Positions 48,509-57,046 of a stretch of DNA of 64,000 nucleotides are shown here, in pieces; position 1 is the first letter of the stretch; the number at the start of each line of letters is the position of its first letter. The notes under the pieces were generated by a model. That model saw only the letters and a program-made list of their open reading frames with translations, ran no database searches and had not been told where the DNA came from. The position numbers and the translations under genes were made by a program. The stretch lies in assembly GCA_035493475.1 (NCBI GenBank), contig DATJIF010000063.1, positions 1 to 64,000 on the forward strand. The letters run 5' to 3'. The DNA is from Actinospica sp035493475. Its GTDB lineage: Bacteria; Actinomycetota; Actinomycetes; Streptomycetales; Catenulisporaceae.

Positions 48509-50325
48509 TAGAGGGTGACCGTGCCGCCCGGCGTGGTGGACTGGCCGCCGCCCGGGCTCTGGTTCACGACCGTGTCGAACACCAGCGTGACGTGGTGCGT
48601 GACGACGTTGAAGCCGTCCTTCTTCAGCTCGTTCGTGGCGTCGGTGATGTTCTTGCCGGTCACGTCCGGCACGGTGCTCTGCCCGGCCCCCGCCGACAGC
48701 GTCAGGGTGATCGTCGTGCCCTGCGTCTGCGTGCCGCTGGGGGAGTAGGAGACCACGTTCCCGGCGGCCACGCTGGTCGAGTACTGCGTCCCGGACGCGA
48801 CGGCCACCGCGAAGCCCGCCGTCTTCAGCTGGTTCGTCGCGTCCGACTCGGAGGCGCCGGTCACGTTCGGCACGGTCACCTGGCCGGGACCGCTGGAGAC
48901 GGTGAGCGTCACGGTGCTGCCGTCCGAGACCGGGCGCCCGGAGCCGGGATCGGTGGAGATCACGTCGCCGGACTCGACGCTGGTGCTCGAGGCCTGCTTC
49001 ACCGTGTACTTCAGGCCGTCGCTCGTGAGCGCCTTCTCGGCCTGGTTCTGCGCCAGGCCGGTCAGGTCGGGCATCGACTGGTAGTGCGTGCTGCCCCAGA
49101 GCCAGGCGCCGAAGCCGACGACGGCCGCGAGCACCACTATCACCAGGAAGATGACCAGTCCGCGGTAGCTGCGCCGCCGTCCGTCGGCGTCCGCGACCCG
49201 GTACGGCTCGTCCGGCTTGCGCCGCGGGGCGATCGGCGGCAGCGGGCTCTTCGGGCCCGTGGCGAGGTCCACTCGGGTCGGCGAGACGTCCACCCGCGTC
49301 GGGGTCGCGGCCGCGGCGTCCTTGCGCAGCTGCTGGGTCGCCTCGGGGGCCGCGGTCGGGCCGCCGAAGTCCAACGCGGCGTCAGGAAGGTTCGCGTAGG
49401 CCGCGCGCAGCTCCGTGCGCATGCCGTTGGCGTCCGCGGGCCGCTGGTCGGGTTCGCGGGCCGTGGCGCGGGCCACCAGGGCGTCGATCGCCGGGTCGAG
49501 GCCGGGCAGCAGCGAGGACGGCGCGGGGACGCGGTTGGTCGCGTGCATCTGCGCCACCTGGACCGGCGTGGCCGCGACGAACGGCTTGCGCCCGGTCAGC
49601 AGCTCGAACAGCACGATCCCGGCCGAGTACACGTCGGAGCGCTGGTCGCAGGTGCCGAAGCGGACCAGCTCCGGCGCCAGGTACGAGGCGGTCCCTATCA
49701 ATCCGCCGCCTGGCAGGCTGCCGCCGAGCGTGCCCTCCGCGCTCCCGGCCACCGAGCGGGCCAGGCCGAAGTCGGTCACCTTCAGTGCCGCCGCGTACGA
49801 GTGCGACTGGGCCAGCACCGAGTCGTTGATCAGCACGTTCTCCGGCTTGACGTCCCGGTGCACGATCCCGGCCCGGTGCGCCGCGCCGAGCCCGGCCAAC
49901 ATCGCGTCAAGCACCTGCAGCGCCTGACGCGGGGTCAGCCGGCCGCGCCGCCCGAGCGCCTGCCGCAGCGTGCTGCCCGGCACGTACTCCATCGCCAGGT
50001 ATGCGAGCGTGCCCTGGTTCGCCGCGCCGTAGCCCGCGGGCGCCTGCCGTATCGCCGACTGGTCGTAGACGGCGACGATGTTCGGGTGGCTGAGCTTCGC
50101 GCAGGACTTCGCCTCGCGGATGAACCGGGCGACGTACTCGGGGCGGCGGGCCAGTCCGGCCTCTATCACCTTCAGCGCGACGGCGCGGTCGAGCCGCTCG
50201 TCGAACGCCCGGTAGACCGTGGCCATGCCGCCGTGCGCGAGGCGCGCCTCGACCCGGTACCGGCCGTCGACGATCTGCCCGGGCTTGAGGTCCTCGGGCG
50301 GCAGGTTGACGGTCGCGGTGCTCAC
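48502..50325 (-). CDS. PASTA-domain serine/threonine protein kinase (PknB-like)
   Basis: The 607-residue protein has a cytoplasmic Hanks-type kinase at about 20-290: glycine loop ARLAHGGMATVY, VAL-K lysine, catalytic HRDVKPEN, DFG, and GTASYLAPE. A Thr/Pro juxtamembrane region, a membrane helix (GLVIFLVIVVLAAVVGFGAWLW) and three extracellular PASTA repeats follow, to the end. Such kinases sense muropeptides and control growth and division. A TACACT hexamer lies 8 nt before the GTG. The Rv2175c-like gene 3 kb away encodes a plausible type of kinase substrate. Confidence 0.95.
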   Translation of the reverse strand: MSTATVNLPPEDLKPGQIVDGRYRVEARLAHGGMATVYRAFDERLDRAVALKVIEAGLARRPEYVARFIREAKSCAKLSHPNIVAVYDQSAIRQAPAGYGAANQGTLAYLAMEYVPGSTLRQALGRRGRLTPRQALQVLDAMLAGLGAAHRAGIVHRDVKPENVLINDSVLAQSHSYAAALKVTDFGLARSVAGSAEGTLGGSLPGGGLIGTASYLAPELVRFGTCDQRSDVYSAGIVLFELLTGRKPFVAATPVQVAQMHATNRVPAPSSLLPGLDPAIDALVARATAREPDQRPADANGMRTELRAAYANLPDAALDFGGPTAAPEATQQLRKDAAAATPTRVDVSPTRVDLATGPKSPLPPIAPRRKPDEPYRVADADGRRRSYRGLVIFLVIVVLAAVVGFGAWLWGSTHYQSMPDLTGLAQNQAEKALTSDGLKYTVKQASSTSVESGDVISTDPGSGRPVSDGSTVTLTVSSGPGQVTVPNVTGASESDATNQLKTAGFAVAVASGTQYSTSVAAGNVVSYSPSGTQTQGTTITLTLSAGAGQSTVPDVTGKNITDATNELKKDGFNVVTHHVTLVFDTVVNQSPGGGQSTTPGGTVTLYY

Positions 50326-50385
50326 GGTCTCCGAGTGTAGGCGTAACAGGGGACACTAATCTGTACGCGTCGCGTCCCAAAACGG

Positions 50386-51159
50386 TTAAAACGCAGGCGA
50401 TTCGTCACGGGAAGGGCTCGATGCGAGCGCGAAACGGCGAACCGGGATGCGGCCGGCCGCGCGACAGGCGTATCCGGCGGCCACCGCGTCGCGCATCGCC
50501 GCCGCCATCAGCCCCGGTTGCTGCGATCGGGTGACGGCCGAGGCGAGAAGTACACCCGAGCAGCCCAGTTCCATGGCCAGCGCGGCGTCCGAGGCCGAGC
50601 CGATCCCCGCGTCCAGGATCACCGGCACGCCCGCGGCGGCCACCATGAGCTCGATGTTGTGCGGGTTGCGGACGCCGAGGCCGGAGCCGATCGGCGCGCC
50701 CAGCGGCATCACGGCCGCGCAGCCGACGTCCTCCAGCTTGCGCGCCAGGACCGGGTCGTCGTTCGTGTACGGCAGGACCGTGAAGCCGTCGTCGACCAGC
50801 GTCCGGGCCGCGTCGACCAGCTCGATCGGGTCCGGCAGCAGCGTGTGCTCGTCCGCGATGACCTCGAGCTTGACCCACGACGTGCCGAGCGCCTCGCGGG
50901 CCAGCCGGGCCGTGAGAACCGCGTCGCCCGCGGTCAGGCAGCCCGCGGTGTTCGGCAGGACGTCGATCTTGAGCTCGGCCAGCAGATCCAGGATCGAGCC
51001 GCGCGTTCCGGCGGCGACCCGGCGCATGGCCACGGTCGTCAGCTGCGTCCCGGAGTTGATCAGCGCCTCGCGCAGGATCTCCAGGCTCGGCGCGCCTCCC
51101 GTGCCCATGATCAGGCGCGAATCGTAGGACCGGTCGCCGATCTTGAATGAATCGGTCAT
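50386..51159 (-). CDS. thiG: Thiazole synthase
   Basis: The 257-residue TIM barrel starts FKIGDRSYDSRLIMGTGG and has LPNTAGC, VKLEVIADE, the Schiff-base lysine in VKLE, and VILDAGIGSASDAALAMELG. It makes the thiazole phosphate of thiamine from deoxyxylulose phosphate, dehydroglycine and ThiS-thiocarboxylate. It is the last gene of thiO-thiS-thiG, 5 nt after thiS. Confidence 0.95.
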   Translation of the reverse strand: MTDSFKIGDRSYDSRLIMGTGGAPSLEILREALINSGTQLTTVAMRRVAAGTRGSILDLLAELKIDVLPNTAGCLTAGDAVLTARLAREALGTSWVKLEVIADEHTLLPDPIELVDAARTLVDDGFTVLPYTNDDPVLARKLEDVGCAAVMPLGAPIGSGLGVRNPHNIELMVAAAGVPVILDAGIGSASDAALAMELGCSGVLLASAVTRSQQPGLMAAAMRDAVAAGYACRAAGRIPVRRFALASSPSRDESPAF

Positions 51160-51164
51160 CGTGC

Positions 51165-51365
51165 TCAGCCTCCCTGGACTGCGGTCAGGATCTCGATCGT
51201 GGCGCCGTCCTCGAGCACGTGGTCGGGCCACGTCGTCTTCGGCACGACCTCGCCGTTCACCGCGACGGCGACTCCGGAGCGGGCGGTCGTGTGCGCGGCG
51301 ATGAGGTCGGCGAGCGACTGCCCGGCCGACACGCTCCGGGTCTCGCCGTTGATGGTCACGTTCAT
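51165..51365 (-). CDS. thiS: Sulfur carrier protein ThiS
   Basis: The 66-residue beta-grasp protein (MNVTINGETRSVS) ends with the required Gly-Gly, which is thiocarboxylated to donate sulfur to ThiG. It overlaps thiO by 4 nt. Confidence 0.95.
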   Translation of the reverse strand: MNVTINGETRSVSAGQSLADLIAAHTTARSGVAVAVNGEVVPKTTWPDHVLEDGATIEILTAVQGG

Positions 51366-52522
51366 GAGAGGCCTCCGAAGCGCTGAGGGCTGAAGGGCGC
51401 CGCGTACTCGGGCAGTGCGCCGTCGATCAGCAGGGCGGTGATCGCGTCGGCGGTGATCGGCGTCAGCAGCACGCCGTTGCGGTAGTGGCCGGTCGCGGCG
51501 ATCAGGCCGGGCAGGGCGGTCTCGCCGAGCAGCGGCGCGTTGTCCGGCGAACCGGGCCGCAGCCCCGTGCGCGACTCGACGAGCGGGAGTTCGGTGATGC
51601 CGGGAACGACCTCGTGCGCATCACGTAAGAGTTCGTAGACGCCGCCCGAGGTGACGGAGGTGTCGAAGCCGAGTTCGTCCGTCGTGGCGCCGATGACCAG
51701 TTCACCGTGCGCGCGGGGGACGAGGTAGACGTAGCGGCCGCGCACCATCGCCCGGATCGTGCGCGTGACCAGCGGCGGCGTGCCCATGGCGAGACGCAGG
51801 ATCTGGCCGCGGACCGGGCGGACGCGGGGGAGTACGTCGGGAGGCAAGCCCGGTATCTCGGAGGACCAGCAGCCGGCGGTGAGCACGACGTGATCCGCCG
51901 TCAGCGTCTCGCCGGACTCCAGACGTACGCCGCGTGCTCGCCCCGACTCGACGACGAGCGCGGCACGGGACCGGTGAATCCGCACTCCGGCCCGGGTCGC
52001 GGCCTCCAGCAGCGCCCGGTGCAGAAGCCGGTTGTCCACCTGGTGATCGCGCTCGACCAGCAGCGCCGCCTGCACGCCCGGCGCGAGCATCGGCTCCAGC
52101 GCACGCGCCTCGCGGCCGGTCAGCGGCGTCGAGTCGAGATCGAGTTTCCGGTGGTACGCGGCGGTTTCCGCGAGCACGGCCCGGTCGTCGCGGTCGAAGG
52201 CCACGGCCAGCGTCCCGCGCGCGTCGTAGCCGGTCGGCAGGCCCGACGCGTCCTCCAACTCGGCCGTGAACGCCGGATAACCGCGTGCGGAGCGCAGATT
52301 CAGCTCCAGCAGCCGTTCCTCGCCGTAGTGCGCCTCCGTGACCGGCGCGAGCATCCCGGCCGCGGCCGTCGAAGCGCCGACACCGGGTTCCGGATCGGCG
52401 AGATGAACGGTGAGTCCGCCGAGCGCCGCGCGCCAGGCGACGGCGAGGCCGATGAGCCCGCCGCCGAGCACGACGCAGTCCCCGCCGCGTCCGCGCTCCT
52501 GGTCCTTCCAGACAGGTGACAC
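51362..52522 (-). CDS. thiO: Glycine oxidase ThiO
   Basis: The 386-residue FAD-dependent DAAO-family enzyme has the dinucleotide fold VVLGGGLIGLAVAWRAAL, GMLAPVTEA, and the C-terminal TGLRPGSPDNAPLLGET with GHYRNGVLLTP. It oxidises glycine to dehydroglycine for thiazole synthesis. The GTG at 52522 lies 6 nt after GGAGGGAG, which forms the 3' edge of the TPP riboswitch, so translation is likely switched by thiamine pyrophosphate. Confidence 0.94.
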   Translation of the reverse strand: MSPVWKDQERGRGGDCVVLGGGLIGLAVAWRAALGGLTVHLADPEPGVGASTAAAGMLAPVTEAHYGEERLLELNLRSARGYPAFTAELEDASGLPTGYDARGTLAVAFDRDDRAVLAETAAYHRKLDLDSTPLTGREARALEPMLAPGVQAALLVERDHQVDNRLLHRALLEAATRAGVRIHRSRAALVVESGRARGVRLESGETLTADHVVLTAGCWSSEIPGLPPDVLPRVRPVRGQILRLAMGTPPLVTRTIRAMVRGRYVYLVPRAHGELVIGATTDELGFDTSVTSGGVYELLRDAHEVVPGITELPLVESRTGLRPGSPDNAPLLGETALPGLIAATGHYRNGVLLTPITADAITALLIDGALPEYAAPFSPQRFGGLS

Positions 52523-52528
52523 TGCCCG

Positions 52529-52637
52529 CTCCCTCCACCGGCACGGCCCGAGGGGGCGGCGCACGGCCAGGTTCGAACGGTCGGAGACCGGGCCGTCTCC
52601 CTCTCAGCCCCCGCGTCGTGGAGGCTCCCGTGTGGTG
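52529..52637 (-). promoter_or_regulatory. TPP riboswitch (THI box)
   Basis: On the minus strand the conserved blocks appear in order: ACGGGAGCC, GGGGCTGAGAGGG, GACCGTTCGAACCTG and GCCGGTGGAGGGAG. The pyrimidine-sensor CTGAGA and the CGAACCTG junction are diagnostic. The last block contains the thiO ribosome binding site, and an ACAC stretch at the 5' edge could pair with the GTGT of the start codon. No terminator hairpin follows, so control is probably translational. Confidence 0.93.
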
Positions 52638-52726
52638 GTTATGGAGATGTGGTTCTTTCAGAAAACAGCTTAGCCGGGACCGCCACGCGGTCCCGGCTGG
52701 GGCTGAATGTGGGTGAGGGCGACCGG

Positions 52727-53281
52727 TCAGCCGGTGGTCGCCGGGGCGACGATGTGCCCGCCGATGACGCCGGTCAGGGTCAGGATCGCCAGCAGCGCCG
52801 CGATCAGGCCGACGATGAGGGCGGCCGTCGCGCCCGCCTTCGCCCAGCCCGGGGTGCGGCCGCTCAGCAGGATGTTCGGCGAGAGCAGCGCGCCGGCGCC
52901 GAACAGCACGCCGCCGAGCGCGAACGCGAGCGCCCACCAGGCCTGCGTGTGCCAGCCGTTCTCGTACATGTTCAGGGCGACCTGCGCGGAGGCCGAACTG
53001 GTCTCGTGCACCTGCTCGACGTACTGCGAGTGCGAGACCGCGATGCCGCTGGTCCAGTTGGTGGTCAGCGAGACGATGGCCAGGGCCAGGCCGGCGAAGC
53101 CGAAACCGCCGCTGACCGTGCCCGTGCCGGGGACGTCGTCCTCGTCGTCGGCTCCGTCGTCGTCGATCTCGATGAGCTCCTCGGGCAGAGCAGCTTCCTC
53201 TTCCTGTGCGGAGCCGACGGAGACGAACTCGGTCTCCGACTCGGCATCCGACCCGCCCGTGGTCGTGGTGTTATCCGTCAT
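52727..53281 (-). CDS. Membrane protein with acidic N-terminal tail
   Basis: The 184-residue protein has a very acidic N-terminus (EELIEIDDDGADDEDD) and four hydrophobic segments. An extracytoplasmic loop lies between helices 1 and 2 (NWTSGIAVSHSQYVEQVHETSSASAQ). The family is unknown. It sits between thiO and the Rv2175c-like gene, as in other actinomycete thi regions. Confidence 0.75.
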   Translation of the reverse strand: MTDNTTTTGGSDAESETEFVSVGSAQEEEAALPEELIEIDDDGADDEDDVPGTGTVSGGFGFAGLALAIVSLTTNWTSGIAVSHSQYVEQVHETSSASAQVALNMYENGWHTQAWWALAFALGGVLFGAGALLSPNILLSGRTPGWAKAGATAALIVGLIAALLAILTLTGVIGGHIVAPATTG

Positions 53282-53289
53282 AGCCGCAC

Positions 53290-53295
53290 ACCCTA
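53290..53295 (-). promoter_or_regulatory. -10 hexamer for acidic membrane protein gene
   Basis: TAGGGT on the minus strand, 8 nt before the ATG at 53281. A near-leaderless transcript is likely. Confidence 0.45.
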
Positions 53296-53396
53296 CGGCC
53301 TAAGACTGAGAGTGTGGTAAACGAACGGACACGATTGGCGGTTCCCGAGCTGTCCTGATCCGGTCGCATGCGCGGGTCGGGCGGGCCGCGACATGG

Positions 53397-53402
53397 CACA
53401 GT
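53397..53402 (+). promoter_or_regulatory. -10 hexamer for leaderless Rv2175c-like gene
   Basis: CACAGT, 6 nt before the GTG at 53409. The first base deviates from the consensus. Confidence 0.4.
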
Positions 53403-53408
53403 AGAGGA

Positions 53409-53774
53409 GTGACTACCCCTGACACTGACCTCGACGCGCTGATCACCGACTGGCTCACCCTGCCCGACCTGGCCGAGCGCATGAACCTGCCCATCACGAA
53501 GGCGCGCCAGCTCGTCAAGGACCGCCAGGTGGTGGCCGTCCGGCGCGGCGAGCGCAACGTCCTGTCGGTGCCCGCCGCGTTCGTCTCCGGTGGCCAGGTG
53601 CTCAAGGGGCTGCCCGGCACTCTCACTCTTCTGGCCGACAATAAGTACACGGACGAAGAGGCGCTGCGCTGGATGTTCACCTCCGACGAGACGCTTCCCG
53701 GCACACCGGTCCAGGCGCTGCACGAGAACCGCGGCACCGAGGTGCGCCGCCGGGCGCAGGCGCTGGGCTTCTGA
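53409..53774 (+). CDS. Rv2175c-family DNA-binding protein
   Basis: The 121-residue winged-helix protein has WLTLPDLAERMNLPITKARQLVKDRQVVAVRRGERNVLSVPAAFV, the same architecture as mycobacterial Rv2175c. That protein binds DNA and loses affinity when phosphorylated by the Ser/Thr kinase PknL. The N-terminus TTPDTD supplies Thr residues that could be phosphorylated. thiE follows after 2 nt, implying co-expression. Confidence 0.88.
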   Translation: MTTPDTDLDALITDWLTLPDLAERMNLPITKARQLVKDRQVVAVRRGERNVLSVPAAFVSGGQVLKGLPGTLTLLADNKYTDEEALRWMFTSDETLPGTPVQALHENRGTEVRRRAQALGF

Positions 53775-53776
53775 CG

Positions 53777-54457
53777 GTGGCCGACGCACCCGCCCGCATA
53801 TCCGATGCGCGGCTGTATCTCTGCACCGACGGACGGCTCGACCGCGGCGACCTGCCCGCCTTCCTCGACGCGGTGCTGGCCGGCGGCGTGGACGTGGTCC
53901 AGTTGCGGCACAAGGGACTCGAGGCCTCGCGCGAACTCGACCTGCTCGCGGTGTTCGCCGCCGCCTGCGAACGGCACGGCAAGCTCTTCGCCGTCAACGA
54001 CCGCGCCGACGTGGCCCACGGCTCGGGGGCGCCCATCGTGCACCTCGGCCAGGACGACCTGCCGCCCGCGATCGCCCGCCGCATCGTCGGCCCGGACACG
54101 CTGATCGGCCGCTCCACGCACGCAGAGGCGGAGGTCGAGGCGGCCGCGGCCGATCCGGAGACCGGCTACTTCGCCGTCGGCCCGTGCTGGCCCACCCCGA
54201 CCAAGCCGGGCCGCCCCGCGCCGGGTTTGGGCCTGGTCCGGCACGCCGCGCGGGTGGCCCCTCCCGGCGCCGACGACGTGCCCCCGTGGTTCGCGATCGG
54301 CGGCATCGACGAGGGCAACCTCGACGAGGTGCTGGACGCGGGCGCCCGCCGCATCGTCGTCGTCCGCGCCCTCACCCAGGCCGCCGACCCCCGCGCGGCC
54401 GGCGACGTGGCCCGCTCCCTGGCCGCCCGCCTGCGCGCCGTCCCGCTGGCCGCCTGA
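53777..54457 (+). CDS. thiE: Thiamine phosphate synthase
   Basis: The 226-residue TIM barrel has LYLCTDGR, VVQLRHKGLE, FAVNDRADVAHG, HLGQDDLPP, GRSTHAEAE and YFAVGPCWPTPTKPGRPAPGL, the phosphate-binding and substrate motifs of ThiE. It joins the hydroxymethylpyrimidine and thiazole phosphates. It is transcribed divergently from thiOSG and lacks its own riboswitch. Confidence 0.94.
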   Translation: MADAPARISDARLYLCTDGRLDRGDLPAFLDAVLAGGVDVVQLRHKGLEASRELDLLAVFAAACERHGKLFAVNDRADVAHGSGAPIVHLGQDDLPPAIARRIVGPDTLIGRSTHAEAEVEAAAADPETGYFAVGPCWPTPTKPGRPAPGLGLVRHAARVAPPGADDVPPWFAIGGIDEGNLDEVLDAGARRIVVVRALTQAADPRAAGDVARSLAARLRAVPLAA

Positions 54458-54471
54458 CCTTCCATCACCTC

Positions 54472-54509
54472 CGACGCCGCGGTCCCGAATCCCCGGGACC
54501 GCGGCGTCG
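54472..54509 (+). terminator. Intrinsic terminator after thiE
   Basis: A perfect 15-bp stem (54472-54486 with 54495-54509), an 8-nt loop, then ccgttctccc. Confidence 0.85.
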
Positions 54510-54530
54510 CCGTTCTCCCAGGTTTCTTTA

Positions 54531-54553
54531 CGATACGGAACGGTTGTGTATCG
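54531..54553. promoter_or_regulatory. TetR-type operator candidate upstream of third MFS gene
   Basis: CGATAC-N11-GTATCG dyad. A direct repeat ACGGAACGGT occurs at 54535-54544 and again at 54583-54592. Both lie in the 130 nt before the MFS/TetR operon. Confidence 0.5.
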
Positions 54554-54640
54554 GAATTGCCCGGAGTACGCTCGCCGCAGAAACGGAACGGTCCCGGATC
54601 GTAAGTCCGGCGCCGTGGCACCCGGGGAGAGGGAACCGCC

Positions 54641-56266
54641 GTGAGTGAAGACGCCGCCGCCCGCGCCGCCGAGCACCAGGAGCACACCGGTCATCCGCGC
54701 CGCTGGGTCATCCTGTGCGGACTGGTCTTCTCGCTGCTCGTGGTCGTGCTGGACAACACCGTCCTGAACGTGGCCCTGAAGACCATGTCCGAGCCGAAGC
54801 CCAAGGGTCTCGGCGCCAGCCAGTCGGACCTGGAATGGGCGATCAACTCCTACACGCTCATCTTCGCCGGGCTGCTGTTCACCTGGGGCCTGCTCGCCGA
54901 CCGGCTCGGCCGCAAGCGGATCCTGATGCTCGGCATGGTGCTCTTCGGCCTGTCCTCGCTGCTCACCGCGTACGCGCAGAGCCCGAGCGAACTGATCGCC
55001 GCGCGCGCCGCGATGGGCTTCTCCGGCGCCGCGATCATGCCGTCCACGCTCGCGATCATCGCCAACGTCTTCCCGCGGCACGAGCAGCCCAAGGCGATCG
55101 GCATCTGGTCCGGCTCCGTGGGCCTGGCCATCGCCATCGGCCCGATCGTCGGCGGCGCGCTGCTCAACAGCTTCTGGTGGGGCTCGGTCTTCCTGATCAA
55201 CGTGCCGATCACGCTGATCGCCTTCGTCGTGATGCTGATCCTGCTGCCCGAGAGCAAGAACCCGAAGCCCGGCAGCCTGGACCCGGTCGGCGTGCTGCTG
55301 GAGATGGCCGGCCTGGTGGTCTTCGTCTACGGCATCATCCACGCGGGCGACACCGGCGACTGGAGCGCCGTGAGCGTGTGGGGCTCGATCGCGGGCGGCC
55401 TGCTGCTGCTGATCGGCTTCGTGTTCTGGGAGCTGCACACCGACCATCCCGCGCTGGACGTGCGGCTGTTCGCCAACCGGATGTTCTCCGCCGCCGTGAT
55501 CTCGGTCGCGCTGACCTTCTTCGCGATGATGGGCGGGATGTTCTTCTTCTCGTTCTACCTGCAGTCCGTACGCGGCTACTCGCCCCTGATGTCCGGCGTC
55601 TTCATGCTGCCGTTCGCCGCCGCGATGGTGATCTTCGCGCCGCTGTCGTCGAACATGGTCAAGCGCTTCGGCCCGCGCACGGTCGCCGTCAGCGGACTGC
55701 TCGCCATCGCCGTCGCCATGGCCTGCTACCAGTTCGTGACGCAGAGCTCGCAGATGTGGATCTACCTGCTCATCGCGTTCTTCCAGGGCGCGGCGATGGC
55801 GAACGTGATGCCCCCGGCGACCACGACCGTCATGGCGGCGCTGCCGAGGCAGATCGCGGGTGTCGGTTCCTCGGTCAACAACACCGTCCGCCAACTCGGC
55901 GGCGCTCTCGGTGTCGCGGTCCTCGGCACCATCCTGACCACGGCCTACCGCAGCCGGATGCAGCCCCTGGTCGACGCGGTCCCGAACTCGCACCTGACGG
56001 CCGCCCAGTCGCACTACGTCAGCGGCTCGATCGAGGCGACCCAGCAGGCCGTCGGCATCGCGGTCTCGCAGGGCAACACCCGCGCCGCCGGCCTGCTGCA
56101 GCCCGCCGACTCCTCGTTCATCCACGCCATGCACGTCACCACCCTGACCGGCTCGGCCATCATGGTCTTCGCCGCGATCGTCGTCGCCCTCTGGCTGCCG
56201 AAGAAGGTCGCCCAGCCCACCGGCCCGGTCGACGCCGCGACCCAGGCCGAGAGCGTGGCGGCCTGA
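54641..56266 (+). CDS. MFS drug-efflux transporter (DHA2/QacA-like)
   Basis: This 541-residue, 14-helix protein has helix 1 motif D1 (VVVLDNTVLNVALKTM), motif A (GLLADRLGRKRIL) and motif C-like GSVGLAIAIGPIVGGALLN. It is followed after 5 nt by a TetR gene on the same strand, so pump and repressor form an operon, unlike the two divergent pairs elsewhere in the window. GTG start after GGGAGAGGGAACC. Confidence 0.92.
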   Translation: MSEDAAARAAEHQEHTGHPRRWVILCGLVFSLLVVVLDNTVLNVALKTMSEPKPKGLGASQSDLEWAINSYTLIFAGLLFTWGLLADRLGRKRILMLGMVLFGLSSLLTAYAQSPSELIAARAAMGFSGAAIMPSTLAIIANVFPRHEQPKAIGIWSGSVGLAIAIGPIVGGALLNSFWWGSVFLINVPITLIAFVVMLILLPESKNPKPGSLDPVGVLLEMAGLVVFVYGIIHAGDTGDWSAVSVWGSIAGGLLLLIGFVFWELHTDHPALDVRLFANRMFSAAVISVALTFFAMMGGMFFFSFYLQSVRGYSPLMSGVFMLPFAAAMVIFAPLSSNMVKRFGPRTVAVSGLLAIAVAMACYQFVTQSSQMWIYLLIAFFQGAAMANVMPPATTTVMAALPRQIAGVGSSVNNTVRQLGGALGVAVLGTILTTAYRSRMQPLVDAVPNSHLTAAQSHYVSGSIEATQQAVGIAVSQGNTRAAGLLQPADSSFIHAMHVTTLTGSAIMVFAAIVVALWLPKKVAQPTGPVDAATQAESVAA

Positions 56267-56271
56267 GCCAG

Positions 56272-56940
56272 ATGACCGCCGGCACCACGACGACGGCCCC
56301 CGCGGGCGGCACCACCCCCCGCCGCCCCGGCCGCCCCCGCAGCGAGCAGGTCGAGGACGCCATCCTCGACGCCGTGATCGCGCTGCTCAGCCAGAACGTC
56401 AACTACGACCTGCTGTCCATGGAGACCATCGCCGCCAAGGCAGGTGTGGGCAAGGCCGCGATCTACCGCAGGTGGGCCAACAAAGAGGCCCTAGTGATCG
56501 CCACCCTGCAACGCACCTTCCACAGCACCCCCCGCACCGCCCCGGCAGGCGACACCGTGCGCGAACAGCTGATCGACCTACTCAAGCAGATGCGCTCGAA
56601 CATCATCGAGACCCACGAGGGCACAGCCTTCGCGGTGCTGCTCCAGACGCTCGCGAGCAACCCCCAACTGATGCACCGCTACCAGGAAACCGTCATAGAG
56701 CCGAGGCGCGAGCAATACCGCGAAACCCTCCGCCAAGGCATCACAAACGGCGAACTGCGCCCCGACCTAGACGTAGAGCGCGCCACGATCATGCTCACGT
56801 CCACCATGGTCTTCGTCTGCAAACTCTTCCCCGCCTTCGAAGTGACGGAAGACTACTGCGTAGGCCTGGTAGACGACCTCCTACGTGGCGCCGCCAGCGC
56901 GACCGGTATCGGCGGCACCGGCACGGAGGCGGCCCCATGA
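56272..56940 (+). CDS. TetR-family regulator
   Basis: The 222-residue protein has the PGRPRSEQVEDAILDAVIALLSQ entry helix and recognition region AKAGVGKAAIYRRWANKEALV (TetR/AcrR). It probably represses its own operon at the dyad 54531-54553. Codon use becomes less GC3-biased toward the 3' end (cta, aca and ata codons). Confidence 0.9.
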   Translation: MTAGTTTTAPAGGTTPRRPGRPRSEQVEDAILDAVIALLSQNVNYDLLSMETIAAKAGVGKAAIYRRWANKEALVIATLQRTFHSTPRTAPAGDTVREQLIDLLKQMRSNIIETHEGTAFAVLLQTLASNPQLMHRYQETVIEPRREQYRETLRQGITNGELRPDLDVERATIMLTSTMVFVCKLFPAFEVTEDYCVGLVDDLLRGAASATGIGGTGTEAAP

Positions 56941-57029
56941 GCGCCCTACGCCCCATCCACCCCACCCGAGCCCGCACCCGCCCCCCAGGCCGCCCCACCC
57001 GCCGCCGCCGAACCGTCCGCAAGCGCTGA
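56937..57029 (+). CDS. Possible 30-residue Arg/Pro-rich peptide
   Basis: The ATG overlaps the TetR stop (ATGA). The frame runs 30 codons to TGA and has 11 Arg, 1 Lys and 6 Pro with no acidic residues. It could be a translationally coupled basic peptide or a chance frame in GC-rich DNA. No homologue is recognised. Confidence 0.3.
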   Translation: MSALRPIHPTRARTRPPGRPTRRRRTVRKR

Positions 57030-57046
57030 CGGGTGGTCAGCTAGTA

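Noticed and set aside
52561..52580. tRNA-like GTTCGAA signal
   Set aside because: It is part of the TPP riboswitch junction. No acceptor stem or anticodon arm can be drawn. No other tRNA candidate was seen in the window.
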